DNA of 64,000 nucleotides from Maricaulis sp034670125 (lineage in GTDB: Bacteria > Pseudomonadota > Alphaproteobacteria > Caulobacterales > Maricaulaceae): the NCBI RefSeq assembly GCF_034670125.1, contig NZ_JAXMOC010000001.1, positions 1 to 64,000 of the forward strand, given 5' to 3'. The position numbers and the translations under genes are program-made. Below, piece by piece: positions 18,243 to 26,749 of the stretch (positions within the stretch are counted from its first letter, which is position 1; each line of letters begins with the position of its first letter). The notes beneath the pieces are model-generated. The model saw only the letters and a program-made list of their open reading frames with translations. It did no database searches and was not told where the DNA came from.

Positions 18243-19130
18243 TTAAGCCGCAGCCGCGTCGGACTGGCCGCCGCGGATGGTCGAGAAATACACGTCTTCC
18301 AGATCGGCGGCCGCCGACACGAAATCATCGCCCGGCTGACTGTCGGCCAGGACGCGGATCATCACCTGGCCCATGGTCAGGCGTTCCGAGATCACGTTGT
18401 GACGGGTGCGCAGTTCGGCCAGGTCGGTCTTGGCGGCCGTCTTCGACCACACCTTGCCGTCCAGCGCCTTGACCAGATTGGCCGGCACGCCCTGGGCGAC
18501 AATCTTGCCCTGGTTCATGATCGCCATCTTCGGGCACAGGTCGGAGACATCCTCGACGATATGGGTCGACAGGATGACGACGACATTCTCGCCGATCTCG
18601 GACAGGAGGTTGTGGAAGCGGTTGCGCTCTTCCGGGTCGAGGCCGGCGGTCGGCTCGTCGACGATGATCAGCTGCGGATCGCCCAGCAATGCCTGGGCAA
18701 TGCCGAAACGCTGGCGCATGCCGCCGGAATAGGAGGCAACGGATTTCTTGGCGTGCTGGGTCAGATTGGTCTGCTCCAGCAGGGCTTCGACGACCTGCTT
18801 GCGTTCCTTGGCATTGGTCAGGCCCTTGAGGACCGCGAGATGGTCCAGCATGGCCCGCGCCGACATGCGCGGATAGACACCGAAATCCTGGGGCAGATAG
18901 CCCAGCGTGGCGCGCAGCGCCTTGGGGTCCTTGACGATATTGATCTCACCGAAGATCGCCTCACCACTGTCCGGCGCCTGCAAGGTCGCCAAGGTGCGCA
19001 TCAGCGTCGACTTCCCGGCACCGTTCGGGCCGAGCAGGCCGAACATGCCCTTGGGGATGTCCAGCGTGACCCCGTCCATGGCGCGCACGCCATTGCCATA
19101 GGTTTTCGTGAGATTCTTGATCGTCAGCAT
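18243..19130 (-). CDS. ABC transporter ATP-binding protein
   Basis: A 295-residue ATPase that would power the permease-peptidase encoded just downstream. Walker A is GPNGAGKST (34-42). The signature YSGGMRQRFG is followed by Walker B LIIVDEPTAGLDPEERNRF and the switch-histidine segment ILSTHIVEDV. The C-terminal ~70 residues form the accessory region seen in CcmA/NatA-like ABC-2 exporters. The gene precedes its permease by 28 bases on the same strand. It is divergent from the ABC-F gene, with about 200 bases between them. Confidence 0.9.
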   Translation of the reverse strand: MLTIKNLTKTYGNGVRAMDGVTLDIPKGMFGLLGPNGAGKSTLMRTLATLQAPDSGEAIFGEINIVKDPKALRATLGYLPQDFGVYPRMSARAMLDHLAVLKGLTNAKERKQVVEALLEQTNLTQHAKKSVASYSGGMRQRFGIAQALLGDPQLIIVDEPTAGLDPEERNRFHNLLSEIGENVVVILSTHIVEDVSDLCPKMAIMNQGKIVAQGVPANLVKALDGKVWSKTAAKTDLAELRTRHNVISERLTMGQVMIRVLADSQPGDDFVSAAADLEDVYFSTIRGGQSDAAAA

Positions 19131-19337
19131 GATTGTAACACGCCGGCCCTCGCCCGCGTCCCTCTCCTGTCCCTGGGCGCCAACCTAGGCCGCGCCCCAT
19201 TATGGCGCAAATGAGGCTTTGTTCAGGATTGGCGCCAGAGGGACGCGCGACCCCCATTGTCCCCCCCAAGCGCTTTCCGGCGTGCTTTCTGCCGGAACAG
19301 GGTGACCGAAGGCCCGCACAATTGTATGCGATGGCAC

Positions 19338-21146
19338 ATGGCTCCACCCCTCCTCACCCTCCAGAACATCCACCTCACCTTCGGCGTCACGCCACTGCTC
19401 GCGGGCGCCGACCTGCAGGTCGATGAGGGTGAACGCCTGTGTCTGGTCGGACGCAATGGGTCGGGCAAGTCGACCCTGCTCAAAGTCGCCGCCGGCCTGG
19501 TCGAATACGATGAGGGTGACCGTTTCGTCCACCCGTCGGCCACGGTGCGCTATCTGGAACAGGATCCGGACCTGTCGGCCCACGCCACGATCCGCGACTA
19601 TGTGATGTCGGGCCTCGCGCCCGGCGATGCCGACTACCGGGCCGACTATCTGCTCGAACGCCTCGGCCTGACCGGCGACGAGACCCCGGCGCAGGTTTCC
19701 GGTGGTGAGGCCCGACGCGCCGCGCTGGTCCGCGCCCTGGCGCCGGACCCCGACATCCTGCTGCTCGACGAACCGACCAACCATCTCGACCTGCCGGCGA
19801 TTGAATGGCTGGAAGAGGAGCTGCGCCATTGCCGCTCGGCCCTGGTCCTGATCAGCCATGACCGTCGCTTCCTGGAAAACCTGACCCGCAAGACCGTCTG
19901 GCTGGATCGCGGCCAGACCCGACAGCTCGACCAGGGCTTTGGCGGATTCGAGGCCTGGCGCGACACGGTGCTGGAACAGGAGCAGGACGAGCTGCACAAG
20001 CTCGACCGCAAGATCGTGCGCGAGGAAGACTGGCTGCGCTATGGCGTCACCGCCCGGCGCAAGCGCAATGTCCGCCGCCTGGGTGATCTGCACGCCCTCA
20101 AGCAACAACGCCGCGACCATCGCGGACCGCAAGGGCAGGTCAAGCTGGAAGTCTCCGAGGCCAATGAAAGCGGCAAGCTGGTCGCCGAGGCCAAGGGCGT
20201 CTCGCTGAGCTATGGCGAGCGCGCCATTGTCAGCGATTTCTCGACCAAGATCGCCCGCAATGCCCGCATTGGCCTGGTCGGCCCCAACGGTGCCGGCAAG
20301 ACCACCTTGCTCAACATCCTGACCGGACAGCTGGCGCCGGACAGCGGCACGGTCCGCCTCGGCACCAAGCTGGAGATCGCCTCGCTCGACCAGAAGCGCG
20401 TTGCCCTGAAGGACGACTGGACACTGTCGGAAGCCCTGACCCAGGGCAGCGGCAACCAGGTCGAGGTCGGCGGCAAGACCAAGCATGTCGTCGCCTACAT
20501 GAAGGACTTCCTCTTCCCGCCCGAGCAGGCCAACACCCCGGTCTATGTATTGTCGGGCGGCGAGCGGGCGCGGATCATGCTGGCCCGCGCCCTGGCCCTG
20601 CCGTCCAACCTGCTGGTGCTGGACGAGCCAACCAATGATCTCGACCTGGAAACGCTCGACCTGTTGCAGGGCCTGATCGCGGATTATGCCGGCACCGTCT
20701 TCCTGGTCTCGCACGACCGCGACTTCCTCGACCGTTGCTGCACCTCGGTGATCATCGCCGAGGGCGACGGCATCTGGCAGGAATATGCCGGCGGCTATGC
20801 CGACATGGTCGCCCAGCGCGGCGCCGGCGTCAGTGCCCTCGACAAGTCAGTCGGCAAGTCCGGCAAGCCCGCCGACAAGCCGGCCGCCAGCGCCGAGGTG
20901 AAGCCGGAACGCCGCCGCATGGCCAACAAGGACCGCTACGCCCTCAAACTCCTGCCCGACGAGATCGAAAAACTCAGCCAGGAAATCACCCGCCTGGAAG
21001 CCGACATGGCCGACCCCAAGCTGTTCGCCGACAGCGCCCGCTTCGCCGCCGTCTCCAAACGCCTCGGCGAAGCCATGCAGGACCGCGCCGACAAGGAAGA
21101 CCGCTGGCTCGAACTGGAAGCCCTGCGCGAGGAGATTGAGGGTTAG
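19338..21146 (+). CDS. uup: ABC-F family ATPase, Uup-like
   Basis: A cytosolic protein with two ABC ATPase domains and no membrane helices. ABC-F proteins act on ribosomes, and Uup is linked to ribosome assembly and replication-fork structures. Walker A motifs are GRNGSGKST in domain 1 and GPNGAGKTT in domain 2. Signatures are VSGGEARRAAL and LSGGERARIML, each followed by a Walker B DEPTN. An interdomain linker and a charged C-terminal coiled coil (about 530-602, after KPERRRMANKDRYALK) are typical of Uup. The start is uncertain: ATG 19326 lies nearer a GAAGG site, while ATG 19338 begins the conserved domain and is used here. Confidence 0.88.
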   Translation: MAPPLLTLQNIHLTFGVTPLLAGADLQVDEGERLCLVGRNGSGKSTLLKVAAGLVEYDEGDRFVHPSATVRYLEQDPDLSAHATIRDYVMSGLAPGDADYRADYLLERLGLTGDETPAQVSGGEARRAALVRALAPDPDILLLDEPTNHLDLPAIEWLEEELRHCRSALVLISHDRRFLENLTRKTVWLDRGQTRQLDQGFGGFEAWRDTVLEQEQDELHKLDRKIVREEDWLRYGVTARRKRNVRRLGDLHALKQQRRDHRGPQGQVKLEVSEANESGKLVAEAKGVSLSYGERAIVSDFSTKIARNARIGLVGPNGAGKTTLLNILTGQLAPDSGTVRLGTKLEIASLDQKRVALKDDWTLSEALTQGSGNQVEVGGKTKHVVAYMKDFLFPPEQANTPVYVLSGGERARIMLARALALPSNLLVLDEPTNDLDLETLDLLQGLIADYAGTVFLVSHDRDFLDRCCTSVIIAEGDGIWQEYAGGYADMVAQRGAGVSALDKSVGKSGKPADKPAASAEVKPERRRMANKDRYALKLLPDEIEKLSQEITRLEADMADPKLFADSARFAAVSKRLGEAMQDRADKEDRWLELEALREEIEG

Positions 21147-21164
21147 TTCCTCGCCCCGCTCTCC

Positions 21165-23828
21165 CTACCGCAGCGCCCGCGAATGGGCCGGGCCAAGCAG
21201 GACAGCGTTCAGGAGCAAGAGGTCGAGGCCTTCCAGATAGGCGCGTGTGGTCGGCGACTGGGTGATGGCGACGACCTGTCCGGCGCCCTGACGGGTCGAC
21301 AGGACGAAGGGCTTCAGGGCCAGTTGGTCGGCATATTCCTCCCACAGATACCCGCCGGCGAGGAGCGTATCGCGGGCCTCGAAACGCAGGGCCGTCGTCG
21401 CATCATCCATCGCCACGGGGGCGTAGATGTCGGATCCGGTGACCAGCGCCGCAGCGCCGCTGCTGTATCCGGCGGCCATCCAGGCATTGGGATTGGCGAC
21501 CACATTGACCAGCGCCCCCGGCGAGGATTCCGGCAGGGATCCGGCCGCGGCTTCCAGGACCCGAAGCTCGGCCTCATTGGCCAGGACTGTGCCGTCAATG
21601 ACCTGGCCCGAAGCCGAAACGCCGTCACGCGGCGTATCGGCGGCGCGCTCGCGCTGGGCCGGGATCAGGCCGACATCGGCGGAGGCCAACCAACGTGTGG
21701 CGTCGCCAAGCCCGACAAGAATGCCGCCTTCGCGCACAAATTCACTGATCGCGCTCGCCCCTGAGGAACCCAGGGCCGAAGACAATCCGCCATACCCCTG
21801 CTCGGGCAGGATCAGCACGTCGTAATCACCCAGCTGGGCCCGGCCGGCCGAACCGGCCCGGATCACCGACACCGGAATGTCATAGCGGCGCTCCAGCACA
21901 TAGCGGGTGGCGCCAGCCGAAGTCGGATCGGTGCCGGCATCCCACAGCATCGCAACCCGCGGCGCGCGCATCGCCAGGAAATTGGAGCTGCCCGGATTGG
22001 GGCCCTCATCGACCCAGCTGGTCGCCATGCCCTCGAAACGGGCCCCGCTCTCTGCCGCGAGGCGGTTCATCAGTGCGTCCAGATCGTCGGGCGCGCCGTG
22101 GCGCGGCACGACCACCGAGCCGCGCGGGAAACGACGCTCACCGATACGGAAGGGCACGTCGGTCGTGCGCATCGGCACGCCGGCGCGTGCCAAGGCGGCG
22201 ACGAAGCGCGCCTGACCGGCATCGGTCCACCCAATCACATAGCCCCACTCGGCACTGTGCTGCGTGGTGACGCGTTCGATCGGCACTTCCGGGTCCACCG
22301 CCTCGGTCGCCAGGCTCGGCGAGCGTCGGCAGGTGGTGGCTTCGACATTGTTCATCAAAGGCAGCGACCAGGCCGTCACGTCGTAAAGCTCGTGACCCAG
22401 GCCGTCGGCCCGGCGGCGTTCCTGCTCGACCATGAAGTCGGCGGGAAGGTCAGTAGTGTCTTCCAGCAAGGTCCGGGCGAGCCGGCCCGCCGGCTGGTCA
22501 AAACGAACCAGAAAGCCGCCATCGTCCAGCCGCGTGCCGCATGCAGACGTGCCCGGCGCGACGCGCCCGACCTCAATACCCTGGGCCGCAAGGTTGCGGG
22601 CTGTTCGCTCGGCGCCCCAGCGATTGCCCGACAACGACAACAGCATGGCCTGGGGATCGTCGGCACTGGTCGAGGAGGTGGCGCGGAATTCGACGAAATC
22701 GGTCAGGAAACGTTCGCGGTTCTCGGCCACGACCTGAGCGGTCGACAGAGAGGCGACGAAATGGTGATTGACGCCATCGGCATAGGTCAGGGTCGACCCG
22801 TCACGACGGCGCCAGGCCAGGCCTCGGGCCGAGGCCTGCTCATAGGTCATGGCGACCGAGCCCTGCAGCGTCGGCCACATGTCGCCATAGCCCGGATAGA
22901 AGGCGTCATAGACTTCACGCGTGAAGAAGGCATAGCCGAGGCGGTCGAACCAGGTCCCGTGATTGCGACCGATCAGGGCCTGGGCATCACGCTGCGACTG
23001 AACGATCTCGGGATTGAAGGGTTCCGCCGACGGGGCGAAGAAATAGGTGCTGTCGCCGCTCATTTCATGGGCATCAACCACAACGACCGGGCGCCATTCC
23101 AGGATGGCGTCGGTGCGACCGCGCGTTTCCGGCTGGGTGCGGGCAAACCAGTCACGGTTCAGGTCGAAAAGATAGTGGTTGTAGCGTCCGCCCGGCCATG
23201 GCTCGTCGTGCTCGGCGGTGTAACGGTCGCCGCTGAATTCAAGACCACGCGCCGAGCGGAAAGACTGGAGGAAGCGGTTGCGACCGTCCGGATTCTGGGT
23301 CGGATCGACCACGACAATGGTGTTTTCAAAGATGGAGTCGACGACCGGGTCGTCCTGCGCGGCAAGCAGATGATAGGCTGTGCGCAAGCCTGCATCGGTC
23401 GAGGAGATTTCATTGCCGTGCACGCCATAGGATAGCCAGACCACAGCCGGCAGATCGGCAATCAGCGCCGCCCGGCTGGCGGCATCAAGGCCGCGCGGAT
23501 CGGCCAGGCTGGCCAATCCGGCGCGGATATCATCAAGACGGGTCATCACATCGGGGTTGGCAATCACCGCATAGGCCAGTGGCCTGCCTTCCCAGCTGCG
23601 CGCGTATTCGACCACATCAACCCGGTCAGGTGCCGCGGCTTCAAGCGTGTAGAGATAGTCGATGGCGTCCTCGGGCGGGGTAATTTCCTCACCGAAGGCA
23701 TAGCCAAAGGTCGCCCGTGCATCGGGGATGGCCGGATCGTAGCGCGCCTCGAAAGGCGATGGCTGGGCCAAGGCACCTCCGGCACCGGAGATCAGGACAG
23801 CACTGGCAGCAAGGATGGCGCGAAACAT
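21165..23828 (-). CDS. Exported M14-family zinc carboxypeptidase-like protein
   Basis: An 887-residue secreted protein with a signal peptide ending ISGAGGALAQ (about residue 22). The M14 zinc site is visible: HGNE (His137, Glu140) and His254 in VDAHEMSGD. NPDGRNRF matches the substrate-binding region, and TYEQASARG carries the likely catalytic glutamate. After the ~350-residue catalytic part comes a long C-terminal region. It includes a Rossmann-like stretch (RVAMLWDAGTDP, YDVLILPEQGYGG) reminiscent of class I glutamine amidotransferase-like domains. It probably degrades peptides outside the cytoplasm. The start codon is ATG 23828; the ribosome site is weak. Its end is 18 bases from the convergent ABC-F gene. 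Confidence 0.83.
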   Translation of the reverse strand: MFRAILAASAVLISGAGGALAQPSPFEARYDPAIPDARATFGYAFGEEITPPEDAIDYLYTLEAAAPDRVDVVEYARSWEGRPLAYAVIANPDVMTRLDDIRAGLASLADPRGLDAASRAALIADLPAVVWLSYGVHGNEISSTDAGLRTAYHLLAAQDDPVVDSIFENTIVVVDPTQNPDGRNRFLQSFRSARGLEFSGDRYTAEHDEPWPGGRYNHYLFDLNRDWFARTQPETRGRTDAILEWRPVVVVDAHEMSGDSTYFFAPSAEPFNPEIVQSQRDAQALIGRNHGTWFDRLGYAFFTREVYDAFYPGYGDMWPTLQGSVAMTYEQASARGLAWRRRDGSTLTYADGVNHHFVASLSTAQVVAENRERFLTDFVEFRATSSTSADDPQAMLLSLSGNRWGAERTARNLAAQGIEVGRVAPGTSACGTRLDDGGFLVRFDQPAGRLARTLLEDTTDLPADFMVEQERRRADGLGHELYDVTAWSLPLMNNVEATTCRRSPSLATEAVDPEVPIERVTTQHSAEWGYVIGWTDAGQARFVAALARAGVPMRTTDVPFRIGERRFPRGSVVVPRHGAPDDLDALMNRLAAESGARFEGMATSWVDEGPNPGSSNFLAMRAPRVAMLWDAGTDPTSAGATRYVLERRYDIPVSVIRAGSAGRAQLGDYDVLILPEQGYGGLSSALGSSGASAISEFVREGGILVGLGDATRWLASADVGLIPAQRERAADTPRDGVSASGQVIDGTVLANEAELRVLEAAAGSLPESSPGALVNVVANPNAWMAAGYSSGAAALVTGSDIYAPVAMDDATTALRFEARDTLLAGGYLWEEYADQLALKPFVLSTRQGAGQVVAITQSPTTRAYLEGLDLLLLNAVLLGPAHSRALR

Positions 23829-23903
23829 GGAAACCCCCGGGGACGATTGAACACCCACTAAACCAGCTTTTGCCTCGCGTGGAAAAGCCCCCAGTCCAGC
23901 GTC

Positions 23904-25883
23904 CTACGGCGTGACGATCGGAAAGCCGGCTTGGGGCTGCTCCAACATGGCGAAAAACCCGAGCAGGGCGAGACGGTCACCCTCGATCGCGAAGTCTTCC
24001 GAGCCGATCATGTCCACCAGGCCCGCCTCCTGTTGCAACAGGCGCAACCAGAAGCTCCGGGTCAGCGTGACCGTCGCGTCGGCATCGTCCACCGAAGGGG
24101 CCTGGCGATGATGCATGACGCCATTGGACAGGCTGACGACATGGGTCTCACCCACGTCTGAAAAGATGAAGTTGAAGCTTCGGTCCCGACCCTCTGCCCG
24201 GGCGCTGTCCAGGCGCGTCGCCATCGCCGCGAAAAACATGTCGAGCGGGATTTCGCTGAGGATCGCGGACCCGGCCGCGGTGGCGTCCAGGGCCGCAACA
24301 CCATTGCGAAGCTCATGGGCACCGGTCAGGTAGACGTCGCGCCAGGGTGCCGACTCCGCGACATATCCCAATTGCTCATAGGCCCGGGCAAGGATGTCGC
24401 GCGCCGCGGCGTCATCCGGCGCCGCAAAGACGGCGTGCTGTGCCAGCTCGGCAGCCCAGCGGTCATCGCCCTGCCCGTGCGCCTCAAGGGCCATGCCCAC
24501 AACAGCATCGACGCCGCCCATCGCCTCGACATAGCGCTGCGCTGCAACGGTGCGCGGCAGCGGGTCCAGATGCGCGGGAACAGCATCATACCAGCCGAAA
24601 TAGCGTTGATAGACGGCCCGCGCATTGTGCTTGAGCGTGCCGTAATAGCCCTGGACCGCGAACACGTCCTCCAGACCCGCGGGCAGGGCAATCGTCTCGG
24701 CAATCTCGTCCGGACCCAGGCCCTGCGCGGCCAGCCGAAGCGTCTGGTCGTGGATGAATTTGTAGACGTCACGCTGGGCAATCAGGAAATCCGCTGCCTC
24801 GTCCTGTCCCCATACGGGCCAGTGGTGGGAGTTGAAGATGACCTGCGTGCGCGGCCCGAAACGACGCCGCGCATCGTCGATCGCCGCCGACCAGGCCAGC
24901 GCGTCACGCACCTGGGCACCGCGCAGGGTGTAGAGATTGTGCATCGTGCGCGACACGAGCTCGGCGCCGCACCAGGCCTGCAGATCAGGAAAAAAAACCG
25001 TCAGCTCCGCCGGTGCTTCCGTGTCCGGGGCGTATTGGAACTCCATCCGCACACCATCGATCTCCAGGGTCTGACCGGTCGCATCGATCACATGGGTGGG
25101 GCGGGCAATGGTATGCGTACCGAGCGCCGGATGCTTGCCCAGCCCCGATCCGACATGGCCCCGGGGCGAGCGGGGCAACTGCGTGCCATACATGTAGCCC
25201 GCGCGTCGCCCCATCACGATACCTGCCATGACATTCTCGCTGACCGATGCATCCAGGAAGCCGGCCGGGGCAATGACCGGCGTATCCGGCCCCGCCACGG
25301 CTCCGACGCCGCCGAAATGATCAATGTGAGAGTGGGTCAGGATGACAGCGCTGACCGGTCGCTCGCCCAGTTCGCGATTGACCAGCTCCATGGCCGCTTG
25401 CGCCGTTTCCACCGAGGTCAGAGGATCGATGATGATGCGACCCGTTTCGCCTTCGATCACGGACATGTTGGCGAGGTCGTATCCACGCACCTGATAGATG
25501 CCCGGGACCACCTCGAACAAGCCATGATGCGTGTTCAGGCGGGCCTGCCGCCACAGGCCCGGATGCACGCTCGCCGCCGGCGCCTCCGACAGGAAATGAT
25601 AATCGGCGGCGCGCCAGATGATGGCGCCCTCCGCGTCACGAATGGCGAGGTTTTCATCCCGACCGACAAACCCCCTTGTGACCAGGGCGTCATCGTTCGA
25701 CGGGAGACCATGGATACGCGCCGCATGTCGGGCATTCGATGCCGCTGCCGAGGGCGAGGCGGGGTTGAAACCCGCCGCGTCAGGACCCGCTGCCCCGGCG
25801 GCCAGCCCGATGGGCGTTTCGTCGCGGCCACAGGCCGACAACGCCAGGCCAAGTAACGCCAACACAGCCATCATGCGCCGCAT
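23904..25883 (-). CDS. Alkylsulfatase-family metallo-beta-lactamase-fold lipoprotein (SdsA1/YjcS-like)
   Basis: A 659-residue protein with a lipoprotein signal, lipobox LSAC at Cys18. The metallo-beta-lactamase zinc motif is THSHIDHFGG (His184, His186, Asp188, His189). Downstream PHxxN-like stretches such as IFNSHHWPVWGQDEA follow, then an alpha-helical dimerisation region. A C-terminal SCP2-like domain ends SEDFAIEGDRLALLGFFAMLE. This order matches secreted class III alkylsulfatases that cleave alkyl sulfates to alcohols and sulfate. The lipoprotein anchoring suggests a periplasm- or envelope-bound form. GAGGAGGGAC before ATG 25883 supports the start. Substrate is inferred from family. Confidence 0.82.
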   Translation of the reverse strand: MRRMMAVLALLGLALSACGRDETPIGLAAGAAGPDAAGFNPASPSAAASNARHAARIHGLPSNDDALVTRGFVGRDENLAIRDAEGAIIWRAADYHFLSEAPAASVHPGLWRQARLNTHHGLFEVVPGIYQVRGYDLANMSVIEGETGRIIIDPLTSVETAQAAMELVNRELGERPVSAVILTHSHIDHFGGVGAVAGPDTPVIAPAGFLDASVSENVMAGIVMGRRAGYMYGTQLPRSPRGHVGSGLGKHPALGTHTIARPTHVIDATGQTLEIDGVRMEFQYAPDTEAPAELTVFFPDLQAWCGAELVSRTMHNLYTLRGAQVRDALAWSAAIDDARRRFGPRTQVIFNSHHWPVWGQDEAADFLIAQRDVYKFIHDQTLRLAAQGLGPDEIAETIALPAGLEDVFAVQGYYGTLKHNARAVYQRYFGWYDAVPAHLDPLPRTVAAQRYVEAMGGVDAVVGMALEAHGQGDDRWAAELAQHAVFAAPDDAAARDILARAYEQLGYVAESAPWRDVYLTGAHELRNGVAALDATAAGSAILSEIPLDMFFAAMATRLDSARAEGRDRSFNFIFSDVGETHVVSLSNGVMHHRQAPSVDDADATVTLTRSFWLRLLQQEAGLVDMIGSEDFAIEGDRLALLGFFAMLEQPQAGFPIVTP

Positions 25884-26062
25884 GTGTCCCTCCTCGATAC
25901 GGTCTGGCGGAGAGCCTAGCCCGGCTTTCGCGTCTTGACGATGGAGCTCCTGTATGGCGGGACCACAAGCAACCGAATTTGCTGGCATTTTTGTTCAAGC
26001 CGATTCATTTTGGCGGCCTGTTGCGATGATCGTTCCCTTAGATTGCCGAGCCGGGGGTAGGC

Positions 26063-26749
26063 ATGAAACTCGACACGTCCTGGACCGCTGCCCTTGCAAG
26101 CCTCGATATCCGTGAGGACGGTGCCCGCCGCGATCTGGTCGCAGAGGCCGAGCGTGTCCGCGTTGGGGCCGGGACCGTTATCATCGCCCAGGATGAAGCC
26201 GACGACCGGGTTTTCCTGCTGCTGGGAGGCCGGGCCCGCGTGGTCTTGTTGTCCGAGAATGGTCAGGAAATCTGGCTGGATGCGTTCGGATCGGGAGCCG
26301 TTTTCGGAGAGTTGGCGGCCCTGACCGGCGCACCACGGATATCCGGCATCATTGCGGAAAGCGATTGTGACCTCGCAATCTATGACGGCACGGAATTCTT
26401 CGGATTGGTGCGCCGGCATGGCGAGATCGGGCTGGCATTGGCCAAGCTGCTCGCGCGCCGGGTCCAGCACACCACACAGCGCATGTTCGAACTTTCGGCC
26501 CTGTCGGCACCCGGCCGCATATATGCCGAACTCCTGCGCATGTCGCGCCCGGTCGGCTCGGACGGGACCGCCCGCGTGATCGAGCCGGCGCCATCGATGA
26601 AAGAGCTGGCCATGCGTGTCAATTCGACCCGCGAGACCGCATCCCGCACGATCAACAACCTCCAGCGCAAGGGCCTGCTCGAGAAACTCAACGGGCGGAT
26701 CGAGCTGGTCGATCCTGACCAGCTAGATCGCCTACGCGGCTCCAGCTGA
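26063..26749 (+). CDS. Crp/Fnr-family transcriptional regulator with intact cNMP cassette
   Basis: A 228-residue regulator with an N-terminal cyclic-nucleotide-binding domain (about 20-125) and a C-terminal winged helix (KELAMRVNSTRETASRTIN, about 180-198). The phosphate-binding cassette FGELAALTGAPRIS keeps both the Glu (83) and the Arg (92) that contact cyclic nucleotides in CRP. No N-terminal cysteine cluster is present, which argues against an Fnr-type iron-sulfur sensor. GGGGGTAGGC precedes the ATG. It is divergent from the alkylsulfatase gene. Its 3' end overlaps the convergent cyclase-like gene by 18 bases, so a link between the two is tempting but unproven. Confidence 0.85.
   Translation: MKLDTSWTAALASLDIREDGARRDLVAEAERVRVGAGTVIIAQDEADDRVFLLLGGRARVVLLSENGQEIWLDAFGSGAVFGELAALTGAPRISGIIAESDCDLAIYDGTEFFGLVRRHGEIGLALAKLLARRVQHTTQRMFELSALSAPGRIYAELLRMSRPVGSDGTARVIEPAPSMKELAMRVNSTRETASRTINNLQRKGLLEKLNGRIELVDPDQLDRLRGSS

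Noticed and set aside
25884..26062. Fnr or Crp box upstream of the Crp-type gene
   Set aside because: TTGTTCAAGC and nearby TTG-rich pieces do not form the TTGAT-N4-ATCAA symmetry.
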